From Agriotes lineatus (Eukaryota > Arthropoda > Insecta > Coleoptera > Elateridae), in NCBI GenBank assembly GCA_940337035.1, contig OW679202.1, positions 48,749,763 through 48,813,762 on the forward strand: DNA of 64,000 bases. Reading direction: 5' to 3'. Positions 22,501 to 33,291 of this stretch are shown here, piece after piece. The notes under the pieces were generated by a model. The model had not been told where the DNA came from. It saw nothing but the letters and a program-made list of their open reading frames with translations, and did no database searches. Each line of letters begins with the position of its first letter. Position 1 is the first letter of the stretch. Made by a program: the position numbers and the translations under genes.

Positions 22501-22910
22501 ACTTTGACTTTATTTCTTATACTTATACCTACCGTCGTACAATTTGCTGTCGGTTGTTGAAGATTCTATTAGTCATCATGCATTTTCTTGTTCTAGAGCA
22601 CAAATCACAGTATTAAGTATTGGTTAGTTGATCATACTTAGCCATAGCTTGACCGTTGTCAGGCCCTTGTAATAACCTTCATGGACTAACATTAACTAAC
22701 CGAAATAATTTTTTTTATTGTACCCAAAAAGTCTTGGACCATAGCACCTAGTTTACAACTAATTAGCTATTTTAGCATTAACCTAATTTACTATAAAGTT
22801 TTAAAGTCTAACTTTCGCCCAATGGTTCTAGTTAGTTGTCCATTATCTTGCAAGTCGCACTTACACTAATTTCCACAGTGTTTTAAACTACCGCACCACG
22901 TTCCGTTTTA
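22501..22910 (-). other. Probable 3' untranslated region of the jockey-like LINE
   Basis: This lies directly downstream (on the minus strand) of the ORF2 stop. A run of A residues on the minus strand corresponds to T's at 22709-22717 and may mark a decayed tail. The boundary is uncertain. Confidence 0.35.
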
Positions 22911-22914
22911 GGCA

Positions 22915-24480
22915 TAGTCACGTAGCACTTTTCAGTAGAAGTTCAAACGGCTTCACTGGCTGAAGACGCCGTACCAAGCTGGTGTTGTCCAGTAGTTGGA
23001 TGGCCTCGTTGTTGGGGTGACGATGTAGTCTTTTCTCGTGGGCCTCTGCAAATCTCTTGATTTCGTTAGTTACTGTTTCCACCTGCAGGTCACGGTGAAG
23101 ATCAGTATTTCTTACGTACCATGGGGCACATACTATGTTCCGCAGTACTCTGTTTTGGAACCTTTGGATTGACATAACATTTGTTGATTTTGTGCACCCC
23201 CAGAGCTGAATGCCATAGGTCCACACAGGTTTCAGAACTTGTTTATACACTAGTACTTTGTTGTATGTGGAAAGTGTATATTTTCACCCGATAAACCAGT
23301 ATAACTTTCTGTATTTTAGCTGTAATTCAGAGCGTTTCTTTTTAACATGCTCTTTCCATCTGAGCTTAGTGTCCAATGTCATCTCTAGATATTTGGCTGA
23401 GTTACAATAGAGAATAATTTGGTTGTTGATTGTTACCGGAACATACTGGTTCATTTTGTTTGCAAAATTGACATGATTAGATTTAGTTTCGTTGAGTCCA
23501 ATCTGCCATTTTCTAGCCCATACAATTATACTATCTAGCGCTTTTTGTAATTTGTTAGTCGCACTATGTCCGCAAACGTAGCCATTACGACTTCGTTTGG
23601 TTGGGGCAAGTCACTAGTATATAGCAGGTAGAGCACCGGCCCTAACACGCCACCTTGTGGTACTCCCGCTTTGATCGGTTTAAGTTCAGAATACGCTTCA
23701 CCTTGTTTTACGCGAAAGAATCTCTCGGACAGATACGATCTGAGTAGCTGACTGTATTCGACCGGTAGGAGTTTGTCCATTTTAGTGAATAGACCATCGT
23801 GCCAAACACGGTCAAACGCTTGCGCCACATCTAAGAACACGGTCGCTCACACTTTCTTCTCTTCAAGCGATTGTTCAATAACATTTGTAATCCGATGGAC
23901 TTGATCGATTGTAGAATGTTTATTTCGAAAACCGAATTGGTGTTCCGGAACAAGCTGTCTTTCATCAATAATTGGTTTGAGTCTGTTGAGCACTAACTTT
24001 TCGAAAAGTTTTGATATCACTGGCAGTAAGGAAATGGGTCTATACCCCTGAACTTCGTTAGGATCTTTTCTCGGTTTCGGGATCATAATTACTTCCGCAG
24101 ATTTCCAAGCGTGGGGTACGTATTTTAATCTGACAGAACTGTTAATTAAAGTTGTTATTTTTACTATTGCTTTTCTAGGCAGTTTCTTTAACATCTCGCC
24201 GTTTACTAGATCAAAACCAGGAGCTTTATTTAAATTAATGTTGGTCTTAATCTCTTTTATTACTTCCTTTGGGGTTACTGGTAATATAGGTTCTCCATGT
24301 TCTATCGCCGGTTGATGTTCCCAATCCGCCCGTCGATCTTCATATGGTTGGAACGTGTTTTCTAAATGCTCTGTGAAGATATTGGCTTTTTCTTGGTTGC
24401 TTCTTACCCAAGTTCTTCTTTTACGAATTGGTGGAATTTTGGTGATAGGTCTTTTTATCCTTTTAACAGTTTTTCAGAGG
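22915..24480 (-). pseudogene. Jockey-type LINE ORF2: reverse transcriptase, inactivated
   Basis: Reading on the minus strand from about 24480: a linker (ITKIPPIRKRRTWVRSNQEK), then NLNKAPGFDLVNGEMLKKLP, the RT entry block. Next come KSAEVIMIPKPRKDPNEVQG, YRPISLLPVISKLFEKLVLN and QFGFRNKHSTIDQVHRI (classic jockey RT blocks). A TGA codon at about 23846 stands where a cysteine codon is usual. The frame continues VFLDVAQAFDRVWHDGL, KAGVPQGGVLGPVLYLLYTS and ends as MATFAD. A deletion/frameshift there removes the second Asp of the FADD catalytic box. The following frames give WARKWQIGLNETKS and the thumb/tail TYGIQLWGCTKST...QRFQNRVLRNIV, ending near 22918. It cannot encode active RT. No ORF1 or endonuclease domain is visible upstream. 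Confidence 0.93.
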
Positions 24481-24526
24481 GAGTAGTCTGTTGTCATATC
24501 GTCATATCAAATAAAAAATGAGGTAC

Positions 24527-24697
24527 TGTAAGAATAGAGCCTTTGGGGCGTTATATCTTACATAAATATGCTCATATTATATACTGGTTGAAATAAAACG
24601 CGTATTTGCTTTATGAACCAATATAATGAACCGTTTATAAATTTGTTTTAGGATCGTTGCCTACACAATATGTCTCTGGCAACTATGATCCGTAACA
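24527..24697 (-). repeat. 3' LTR of the miniature element
   Basis: 171 bp. It is almost identical to 25218-25385, with a few substitutions and a 3-bp length difference, which points to a fairly recent insertion. Confidence 0.92.
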
Positions 24698-25035
24698 TTA
24701 CTCCCCCCCCCCCAAAAGAAGAGGGAGGGAGGCCAGGTAGGAAAACTAATATAACCCCGTATGAGAGTAACAGGATTATATTTAGCTACAAAACCTCCTA
24801 GATCTTTTCAACAATCCTTAAAAACTAATAACAATAACTCATAACAATAAATAATAACACACACTACACACGTCCCTGGAGATATCTTGTTGGGCGTCGG
24901 ACTCCATCTACTTCGCAGATGTAAGCTGAAAGAAATGAAAAAAAAAGGAAGCGTGTATAAAAATAATATTAACGTAACAATAAAAATAAAATAAAACAAA
25001 AATAAAATATATGAAAGCATGCAAGCATATGTTAA

Positions 25036-25217
25036 TCTAGAAAGTAGGCAGGTTTCAGTCTGTCATAGCTGACTGTTCCGCTGATACCTTCCAGCGACAT
25101 GTATTTTTCAGAAAGTGTGCAATTTTGAAAGGGCCTAGATAATTGGGTTTGATGCCCCTAGTATGCGTGCTGTTTCTGAGATGTATGATGTCCATCACAC
25201 GTTCAGGGGTCACCATT
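25036..25217 (-). pseudogene. Integrase C-terminal (GPY/F-like) remnant
   Basis: On the minus strand the frame reads TRGIKPNYLGPFKIAHFLKN. After a frame change it continues with EGISGTVSYDRLKPAYFLD and a stop. The pattern K..GP(F/Y).I...  then V..DRLKPA is the usual end of Ty3/Gypsy pol, after the integrase core. Everything upstream (gag, protease, RT, RNase H, integrase core) is missing, so any mobility would need enzymes from another copy. Confidence 0.78.
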
Positions 25218-25385
25218 TGTAAGAATAGAGCCTTTGGGGCGTTATATCTTACATAAATATGCTCATATATACTGGTTGAAATAAAACGCGTGTTTGCTTT
25301 ATGAACCAATATAATGAACTGTTTATAAATTTGTTTTAGGATCGTTGCCTACACAATATGTCGCTGGCAACTATGATCCGTAACA
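25218..25385 (-). repeat. 5' LTR of the miniature element
   Basis: 168 bp, partner of 24527-24697. The open frame at 25055-25309 (minus) runs out of this repeat into the interior. Confidence 0.92.
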
Positions 25386-25389
25386 GTAC

Positions 25390-26560
25390 TTTTTTTTATA
25401 ATTGTAATGAACCTGAACACACTGAAACCTTAAGTTCGTCGAAATAAAAAATCAAATTTAAGATACGAATCATAAAATATAACTCCCGTTTTTGTTACTG
25501 CATAGAAGTGTAAACTGTGAGTTTTATCCCTCATAATTATAAAAATTATATTGTAAATCCGATTGTCACCACAAATAGTCGAAGATGAAGACATACTTTA
25601 AAAATTTTGTATGCAGTTGTAAAACAGGTTCACAATCCCTTTTTGAAAACCCTTGGGGCTAGTTGTGTTTTGGATTTCAGAAAACAACAAAGGTCTAGGG
25701 CAGCAGTGACTAGTACAAGCGCCTAGACACAACTAACGCTTCCCACTCTGTCTGTCAGTTCTGGGCCACGCAGCTACATCACACCTTGAGTGACAGCGAG
25801 TTGGGTCAACTGTTCGCGCGCCAGACAAGCCTTGTTATGCATAGCTAGTTGACACACCAGATTCCACGACAAAAAATCACTTTTCGAAACTTTTCTTAAC
25901 TGCTTGAGGCGTTTGCGGTTACTTTTTCTTTAATACAGGTAAAACTACAATCTATGGTTATTGGAATATTAAGTATTTGGTATGATAGTAAATATGACAT
26001 GTATTGGGTGCTGTCCAGTAACAAAACGCAAGACTATACAAAACGTAACTATCTTGTGCTTAAATAATTTCTATGTTTGATTAGAAAATCTATCAGGTCA
26101 GTCTAACAGGCTGATTCTCTTCAGTTTCGATAACGTGCCACAGTGGTTTAGTAGGTTGATAGCCAAGATATTCGAGTGGTTCTCTATTTTTTTTTAGATA
26201 TGTTGAACTATTGAATTGGATCGCTTCTTTACTGCAGGCTGTTAAGGTCTCGTTGAACGACAGAATAAAGTAGGTACTATGCGACTTCAGTAACTATTCT
26301 AATAACGTTGAATAAATAGATGACATTTATTAACTTTCAGCACAAAACATACATATATTAAGAAAAAACAAGGAATACCCTAACCAGCACTTTTCTTTAA
26401 CACACTGAGCAATCATCCTCTCATTCACATAATCTACCATTACTTTTAATTTCAGCAGTCAATGTATTAAACAGATAAATACTACGTCAATAAATGTATT
26501 GCTGTGAAAATGTTCTAATCCAATAAATTATATAAAAATTGTTCTTTTGTCTTGTATCAT
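25390..26560. other. Unassigned; GC-richer patch at 25630-25920
   Basis: The patch has no long frame. It ends with TTTAATACAG then GTAAAACT, which resembles an exon/intron junction, so a host 5' non-coding exon is possible but unsupported. The rest is AT-rich and anonymous. Confidence 0.3.
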
Positions 26561-26564
26561 TCAC

Positions 26565-26632
26565 GCCTATGAGGAGAAGAACTTCCCTTTTCACTGAGAA
26601 AAAGGGAAGTTTTTCTTGATGGTGCCATAGGC
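26565..26632 (+). repeat. 68-nt imperfect hairpin (miRNA-precursor-sized)
   Basis: AGAAGAACTTCCCTTTT pairs without gaps to AAAAGGGAAGTTTTTCT across a loop of about 7 bases. An outer GCCTATG/CATAGGC stem closes an internal loop. Size and shape fit an animal microRNA precursor, but a small palindromic transposon remnant is equally possible. I do not recognise a known mature sequence. Confidence 0.6.
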
Positions 26633-28405
26633 CCATGGCCATTCTTGATAGACATTTAAAATAAGTAAGCTAAGATCAATATCTCAAAAATTATGAAAAT
26701 ATAAAATCAAATTTGAACTCTACTTAAAAAATGTCCTAACAACGACAAGATAGTCTTGTTCTAAGTAACATAATAATCACCACTTAACAAAGAAACGAAA
26801 AACCAACATTTTTGTTTTTGAACATAACTGAAGCACTAAGGTGGCTAGGTCTAATTTCGTTTTTGAATATTGTTCAGCATTAAACCTGCAACTTTGTGCG
26901 AGTTTAACCGAACTTGTATATCTTACCGTTTTCGAAATCACAATTGTGAGCAACGAAATTTAATAACTATTTATAGATCACAGTTGCTGAGTTTTTATGG
27001 CATTAAAGCAAGTTCCAGTTAATTCTGACAGCTGTAAGTTTTAAAAGACAAGCAATATTGTTTAAATCACAAATCTGAAGTGTTATTAATAAACATGAAA
27101 AAACTGATATTATTTTAATGTATGGTGAATGCCGTAGAGATGCAAATGCAGCTTTATCCACTGCAGAGAGCATCATTTGCAAAAACGTTCCGTTAGGTTT
27201 ATGAAATTAATACGAAAGTTTTAGCAACAATAACCCTCATCAGCATGCCTTTTAGATAAATCTCGAATATCTGTATTGCCGCAATATATGTACGTGTAGT
27301 TGCAGTTTAGTATACAATATGTGATTGTATGTAGATTACGTATCTTCATTTTCTTAATAATATTTTAAGTAAATGATACATAAAAATATAGTAATATAAA
27401 TCAATTCATTACAGCTGCATAGGTCGCAATCATTGTTGTAATTTGAGTTGAAATCTGGTATATAGAAATATAGGACTATATCAAATTAGTTTTGTTTGTA
27501 AATTTTTCATCCGAAATTACTCTACATCTTTTAGAAACACCCTGGATTGGGTGCCCAAATGACATTTTCCTGTATATTTACAGTTTCTGTTTCATATTTT
27601 ACCGATACCGTTCAACCCTATTATATACTAAGTTTTCTAAAAATCTTTATTCAAATATTCATATGTTTTCACATTTATTTTTAATTCAGTTATTGTGTGA
27701 GTTTTCAATAATAAATAAAACTCGGATCATCTCGCAGTTGAAAAGCTTATCGCGGTAAAACGGCAACCATTTCCGGTATCAGATTTACCTGGAACTGCTG
27801 TGTACCTTTAAATTGTGCACGTGTTAGATTGGGTCATGGGCCCTAGACGGTAGAACGCGTGGAAATTCACAACGAATGCTGCGGGGGAAATTCGCATTCT
27901 TGCTCTGAAGACGTTTGGTCGACTGATGTCACGTTTTCACAAATGGACTGAAACGCGCCTTTGAAAATCTTTTACTCACCGACGTTCTTTGGGACTGCAC
28001 ACGCCGTTTTGATGCAATCAAAACTTGTAGGCTGCAGGCTTCTCGCCTCTTTTATTTAATTCGCCTTTGGGCTATTTTCGCACAACACACTTTTGGAGTA
28101 ATTCGTCAGCATGCGTCCTCAAGCTAACCACGCAAACGACTCAAGCTGGACTTAAAAATTGCCAGTGAAAGATGCTTGGTCCATCTCCTCGTTTCGCGAA
28201 CAGGTTTAGGCGTGCGTTATCGCTGCACACGCAAATTTAACTTTAGAATACTCTTACAGAGCAGGGTTAGCTTTACGCACTTTTGTTATTCTAGAATATA
28301 CTGCTTAAATCGCAATTACAATACTAAAACAGGAAATACAAGTTGGTTTATATTTTGTAAGTATGAAAATAAGCACCCAAGTCGAAGGATACCAAGACCC
28401 GTTTG
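26633..28405. other. Unassigned sequence
   Basis: Mostly AT-rich. Bases 27760-28200 are less AT-rich with scattered short frames and no motif. The 88-codon plus frame at 27492-27758 is hydrophobic but otherwise anonymous. Confidence 0.4.
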
Positions 28406-28410
28406 ACGTT

Positions 28411-28680
28411 TCACCTTCCATCAATAGAGTATTCCTTCCAGTTCTGTGCCTTCAGGATATTTCTTGCATCCACGTCAACATTCATTTCCCATCTTTTCCT
28501 GGATCTGCCTTTTGGTCTTCGTCCTACCGTTTGTCCTAGGAGAGCTCTTTTGGGATGTTGCACATTTTCCATGCGCATCAGATATCTCGCCCATATTAGT
28601 CTATTAATTCTGATGTACAATTCGGCTGGTGGTTTTTTGAGGTGCTGTTTTATGGTTGTACTTACAAAACAGTTTTCTTA
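28411..28680 (-). pseudogene. LINE ORF2 C-terminal tail
   Basis: On the minus strand the frame reads PPAELYIRINRLIWARYLMR M, then NVQHPKRALLGQTVGRRPKG, RSRKRWEMNVDVDARNI and QNWKEY. This is the LINE tail signature (R..W.GHL.RM...P......G.RP.GR.R.RW...V..D...L...W). It differs in detail from the tails at 12.9, 14.4, 18.3, 33.6 and 37.8 kb, so several LINE families are present. No RT core remains. Confidence 0.78.
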
Positions 28681-28689
28681 ATTTAAAGT

Positions 28690-30096
28690 AAATCAATTGT
28701 ACCTTACATCATCATACATATAGGCTGAATGAAAGAACCTTTCAAACAAATAAACTTTAAATTGCAGTTTTCTTTTTTTAAAGTGATGTGCTCCCTGCAA
28801 ATTTTTCAAAGTAAAACATAATTTTTCTACTCAATAAAGAACTTTTACCACCAATAACTGCCAGTAGATTTATCATTTTTATAAAGCACTATACACTCGC
28901 TATGTTTTATAGTATAAGCCAATACGTTTTCATCGTCACCGATCGGGGTTATTTCGGGCATGATCGAGCTTACTTGCTTACGTCGTGAACTAACCTTTCA
29001 TAATACAGCAATAAGCTTTGTGTTACGTCGCATTTCTTATATATATTTTCACTTATTTTGTACATAATTATGAACACTTCTCTTCCTAATGACGACGAAA
29101 TTCAAATGCAAAAACTAATTTAATTAGAATAAGGTTATTTATGTGGTAAGCTAAAATGCTGTGTCTTACTATAAATTCCTGTTTGCATCATAAGTTCTAA
29201 ATAATTAACACTCAATTAAAAGAGCTTTAAATAATTTGTGTGATCTATTTTAACGAATAACACACTTTCTATCCGAGTTCTATAATATTTGCACGTTAAT
29301 ATTTAAACATGTATTTCAACATAACAAATTCTGTACATAATTATAATTAAAATGTTCGACGTGACGAAAATATTGAAGAAATCGAATTGTGATCAGCAAT
29401 CAGACATGAAAATGTTATTAAGAATTTTACCCCTATATTTAACATACAAGACTACCGTAAATGCTCTTTAATTTGTAGTTCTTCTACTTATGCCTATTCA
29501 GTAGTTTAAGTCGAAAAATCTCATGACTTGGAATATGGGCGTTTTTAAATGTTCTTAGTTATTTATTGATTGATATGTTTCACTTTTTTAATTTAATAAA
29601 AGTAAATTATACATAAACGTAATATGTATTAGCAATTTTTGCTCCCAGCAACAATAGGTAATAAAATGAATACGTGGAGAAAGGACGAACTTGTCCTGTT
29701 TTGATACATTTTATTCATTGGGCGCCTCAGGTTGAAATTTCTTTTGGAATTACTGTTCCGAGAGTGCCGCTGTATAAATGTTACCTCTTATCACCTTTAG
29801 TTGTCTATCTTAATGTCCGAAAATATGCCTTAAAACATACAAACATTGCTGCGTAAAACTGAAATTTTCGTTAATTCACATTGTACCTATGTAACCCCTA
29901 AGTGATACGATGTCCTACAATCTGAGAGGGTGCAAAATCATTTATAACACTATTGGAGAGTAGCTATCACGCTATCAGCAACTACTATTAACAGAATTAT
30001 TAATAACAGGTTTAAATATATTTTACCATACCTTTACAGCTTAAAAATTAAGTTTATGTAGGTACATGTTATGAAGTTCTCTGAAAAATAAAATAC
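28690..30096. other. Unassigned AT-rich sequence with R3 copy 2
   Basis: Bases 28945-29030 share TTTCATAATACAGCAATAAG and neighbouring bases with 15985-16070. No other recognised feature. Confidence 0.45.
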
Positions 30097-30108
30097 TTAT
30101 ACTACACT
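30097..30108. repeat. Target-site duplication of the Penelope-like element, left
   Basis: TTATACTACACT, repeated exactly at 31455-31466. Confidence 0.85.
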
Positions 30109-30196
30109 GAGATGATTTTGGAGGCTTTCACGGCCATTGTCATTAAGTAAAAAACGACTTCTGGGATTGGACCGTGTCATTATTGAGGTCGAAGAA

Positions 30197-30240
30197 CTCA
30201 ACGTTTCTCCCACTTTCGTAAAGGCCTTCGTCAGGAGGAA
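30197..30240 (-). ncRNA. Hammerhead-ribozyme-like motif, left PLE repeat
   Basis: On the minus strand the order is CTC-CTGACGA-AGGCC..loop..GGGA-GAAAC-GTT-GAG. The CUGAYGA and GAAA boxes, an imperfect helix II between them, and a CUC/GAG helix I fit a hammerhead core with a minimal helix III, as described for PLE terminal repeats. The palindrome AACGTT would favour pairing between two copies. Activity is untested. Confidence 0.55.
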
Positions 30241-30282
30241 AGCAAAAGGAGCACGGTAACTCAACGTGTTAACCACGCCAGA

Positions 30283-30890
30283 ATCTGGAATCTTCAGAAT
30301 TGAAACCCAAGGTTTGATTCCGATACGTCGACGATACCTTCATTATTTGGCCACATGGTAAAGACACGTTACCCGTCTTCTTATATCATCTCAATAGTCA
30401 ACATCCAGACATTAACTTTACCATGGAGATAGAAAGTAACGGCTCCCTTCCTTTCTTAGATGTACAGGTCTCTCGCCAACCCAGTGGCAAACTTGGTCAT
30501 TCTGTATATCGCAAACCCACTCACACTGATCGCTATCTGCATGCCGATTTCCACCATCATCTTACACAAAAACTTTTCTTCATCAATCAGCTTGTACACC
30601 GGGCTGTTTTCATATCCCAACCCGATAATGTCCACGCTGAATTAAACCACATTCGGAAAGCTCTTAGGAACAGCGGTTACCGTGCTAGGGATATACAGTC
30701 TGCCATCAATCGCCATCTTCATCTAAGGCCACCCAAACCTCCAAACACCGATCCTCCTGCAGCAATAGTCTTTCTTCCCTATATATACCAAGTCACCGAT
30801 CACGTTGGAAAGTTTCTTCGAAAACAAAACATTAAAACAGTATTTAAAGCCCCGTGCAAAATCTCACAGGTTCTTCCTTCACTAAATTAA
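30283..30890 (+). pseudogene. PLE reverse transcriptase, C-terminal part
   Basis: The frame reads SSELKPKV-stop-FRYVDDTFIIWPHG, where TGA replaces the usual Trp codon just before the YVDD catalytic box (30321-30350). It continues LPVFLYHLNSQHPDINFTME, LPFLDVQVSRQPSGKLGHSV and YRKPTHTDRYLHADFHHHL, the conserved Penelope thumb region (FLDV...YRKPTHTDRYL). It remains open to 30890 with the stop preceding the endonuclease. The start of RT is missing. Confidence 0.92.
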
Positions 30891-30894
30891 GCAC

Positions 30895-31254
30895 ATGTCC
30901 TCTAAAGGTATTTATAGAGTCTCTTGCTCTTGTAATGCTGTATACATTGGTGAAACAGGACGTTCAGTAAAAACTCGCATCTCTGAACACCAGCGCTGTC
31001 TCAAGTCGGGTCTCGTTTCATCATCAGCCATCGCCGAACACCAGCGTGATACTGGCCATAAGATTCTTTTTGATGAAACTTCCATCATCTGCAAATCCCC
31101 ATTCTTCTTTAGCAGAAAGATTCGCGAAGCCATTAAGATTTACAAACACCCTAACAATCTCAATCGGGACAAAGGCTTTCCTCTTCCTTCCATTTGGAAA
31201 GTGCTAATTCCTAAGCCCCGCCCACCGCCACTGAACCGCGACGGCATTTGCTGA
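30895..31254 (+). pseudogene. PLE GIY-YIG endonuclease domain
   Basis: The frame reads SSKGIYRVSCSCNAVYIGET, giving the GIY and YIG boxes with the CSC cysteines between them. It continues GRSVKTRISEHQRCLKSG (catalytic-region Arg and His), AIAEHQRDTGHKI, REAIKIYKHPNNLNRDKG and LPSIWKVLI. This is the full domain order of Penelope endonucleases. It lies one frame away from the RT frame, so a frameshift near 30885 separates the halves of one ancestral protein. The nuclease domain itself looks uninterrupted. Confidence 0.92.
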
Positions 31255-31360
31255 TCCGCGACGGCGCTTGCCTATAAATTCTCGCCTTTCTCCTTCCGAT
31301 TGTTAGTCGAGTTTCGCCTCTGACGTGGTTGACACGTTGAGTTACCGTGCTCTTTTTGCT

Positions 31361-31403
31361 TTCCTCCTGATGAAGCCCCTTACGAAAGTGGCTAAACGTT
31401 GAG
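31361..31403 (+). ncRNA. Hammerhead-ribozyme-like motif, right PLE repeat
   Basis: Order: CTC-CTGATGA-AGCC-CCTTACGAAAGT-GGCT-AAAC-GTT-GAG. AGCC/GGCT forms an exact helix II. The GAAA box is degraded to UAAA here, whereas the left copy keeps GAAA but has a weaker helix II. Each copy is therefore damaged differently. Confidence 0.55.
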
Positions 31404-31466
31404 TTCTTCGACCTCAATAATGACACGGTCCAATCCCGGAAGTCGTTTTTTTAGTTATACTACACT

Positions 31467-33037
31467 TCTATGATATAAAATAGTATTTGTTAATGTGTCC
31501 TACAGTTTATTGACAAAACAATTAATTAAACGTTAAACAGGCCATTTATCAGCAAACCAATTAAATACATGTTTTCAATTATATTTTTAAACACCGGATA
31601 TGGGAAACTAAAATGTCCCTATTTACACCCTATAATGTACGCAGTAACTCGATATTATGTGGAAACCTAACTTTTAAACTAAAAATCGTAGCACCTACAA
31701 TTTCTATACAACGATAATTGATAATTATGTATATGTGTAGTAATAGGTGAAAATGTTATTCAGTAATGAGAAAAATCATTATTTATCTTCAAAAGCGGCA
31801 TGCTATCACATTACCTACCAAGTGTTTTGAAGCGTGGAGTTTGAAATTATATGTTTACATTCAATTAAGATTTATTTGGAAATGCAACCGTTATGTGTTA
31901 AGTTGTAATTATAGTTTTTAACTGTTCATATCTAGTAATTTTTGACAAAGTTTTGCAAAATAATCAGTATTGTCCAGTTTTTCAGTTGACATATTGAGTT
32001 TGGCACATTATAACGCTAGTTTTAGAAACAAATGGCAACGCACAAACGCTGTCATTTTAACTTGAATAAATGTAAACTTCAAATGCAAAATTTTCGTTTT
32101 GAAAATGTATTTTCTGGGACTTTAAGGAAAACTGCTCTATACTGTGGATGATAAAAAATGGTAAAATTTATACACTGGCATATTCAGAGCCCCTACAGAA
32201 TAAACCCTTAGCAAATTTCCTGTACATCCCACGGCGCCCTGTAAGGTAGGAGACAGCTTTTGAAAGTGCGAGATTTATATGTAAAGTAGTAGACCTGGTC
32301 ACCCTATTTCGTTCCTTTGAATAGTAGAACTCGAATTACAAGCAGCTACGATTAGCAAACTATTTGAACAATTTAACCATGCAAGTTTTAGGTTTGGCGA
32401 AAAGTTTGAGGTATAATAATTATACAGCTTCGTGGAATTTCTAAAAATTGACGTGCTACGAAATGTTATAAGTTCTTTTTCTAACGGCCTTTTGCATAAA
32501 ACAATATTCGAAAGGAACGCACTAAAATCATTTCGGCTTCTCTTTGGGAGAAGTGACAGGGAATTTGTAAAAAGGATTTAATTTTAAGCCGATTGCGGCA
32601 TAAACCGAGGTGCTTAATAAACAAACTTCGTAGCACACCACATTAGGTGTCTGTTTTACCAAGTCCTCTCACAAATTGCAGGCAGGTAACTATTTTAAAC
32701 CCTCTAAAAATAGAGCGAGTCTGCCTTAACCCTTCCTACTTAAACCCCTTAAACAGCTTCTTCCCGTTCAACCTTGAAATCTATACGTTCCGGCAGGCTG
32801 CAAAGAAATCTTTTATCTACATGAGCAGATAGGGAGATATTTGACAGCTGCTGGTTATAACGCTTGCAAAATACCCCCCTTCCTTAGGGCGATAGCGTCA
32901 TTCCTTGGTTTTGGCGCGTGCCGTCGAGCTTGTTTGCGTTATCAGCTACGATAAGATAACCTAATCAAATATTCCATTTCGTTGGCGTTTTCTTGGTTTT
33001 TGTAGAATCGACACCCGATCCCATGAATCAACTAAAT
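31467..33037. other. Unassigned AT-rich sequence
   Basis: No feature recognised. A 61-codon frame at 32647-32832 is anonymous. Confidence 0.5.
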
Positions 33038-33100
33038 GCTATAGTATGAGCAAAAATGCCTTTTAGGAAGAGTTAAACTTGGGTAAAGTTAAATGATGAA

Positions 33101-33291
33101 ACTATAGTATGCTCAAAAACTATTTTCATCTAGTATGGCCATGGGAAAGCTCCTAATTTATAAATTCAACTATAACTCACTTAAAAATGAAATGTCAGGT
33201 TTGACATTAGATCTAAACATAGTTGCATTCATAAATTAGGAAGCATTCCATAGCCATACTAGATGAAAATAATTTTTGATCATACTATACT
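33101..33291. mobile_element. Palindromic MITE, copy B
   Basis: Arms of about 60 bp (33101-33160 and 33231-33291) share ACTATAGTATGMTCAAAAA, CATCTAGTATGGCYATGG and CTAATTTAT. It is a shorter relative of 3698-3990. A half-arm-like string (CTATAGTATGAGCAAAAATG) at 33039-33058 suggests a second, broken insertion next to it. Confidence 0.82.

Larger units (their letters stand above)
24527..25385 (-). mobile_element. Miniature LTR retrotransposon (Ty3/Gypsy-type deletion derivative)
   Basis: Two near-identical terminal repeats (24527-24697 and 25218-25385) start TGTAAGAATAGAG and end GATCCGTAACA on the plus strand, so they have TG..CA ends in both directions. GTAC sits on each outer side (24523-24526 and 25386-25389) as a 4-bp target duplication. 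On the minus strand TGGTGACCCCTGAAC starts 2-3 bp inside the 5' repeat (primer-binding-site-like). A G-rich polypurine tract (TTTTGGGGGGGGGGG) precedes the 3' repeat. The 520-bp interior keeps only the end of an integrase-like frame. Confidence 0.93.
30109..31454 (+). mobile_element. Penelope-like retroelement (PLE), 5'-truncated
   Basis: A 12-bp perfect target duplication bounds 1346 bp. Inverted terminal repeats (about 30147-30283 and 31312-31453) share ACGACTTCYGGGATTGGACC, the CTCAACGT block and CCTCCTGAYGA. Between them are the C-terminal part of a Penelope RT with the YVDD box and a GIY-YIG endonuclease, the defining pair of PLEs. The N-terminal part of RT is absent. Inverted-orientation terminal repeats and a 12-bp duplication are both known for PLEs. 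Confidence 0.95.

Noticed and set aside
24699..24711. C-run as an independent feature
   Set aside because: It is the complement of the polypurine tract of the miniature LTR element and is covered there.
25630..25935. Host 5' exon ending TTTAATACAG/GTAAAAC
   Set aside because: Only a weak donor-like site and base composition support it; no coding frame or downstream exon.
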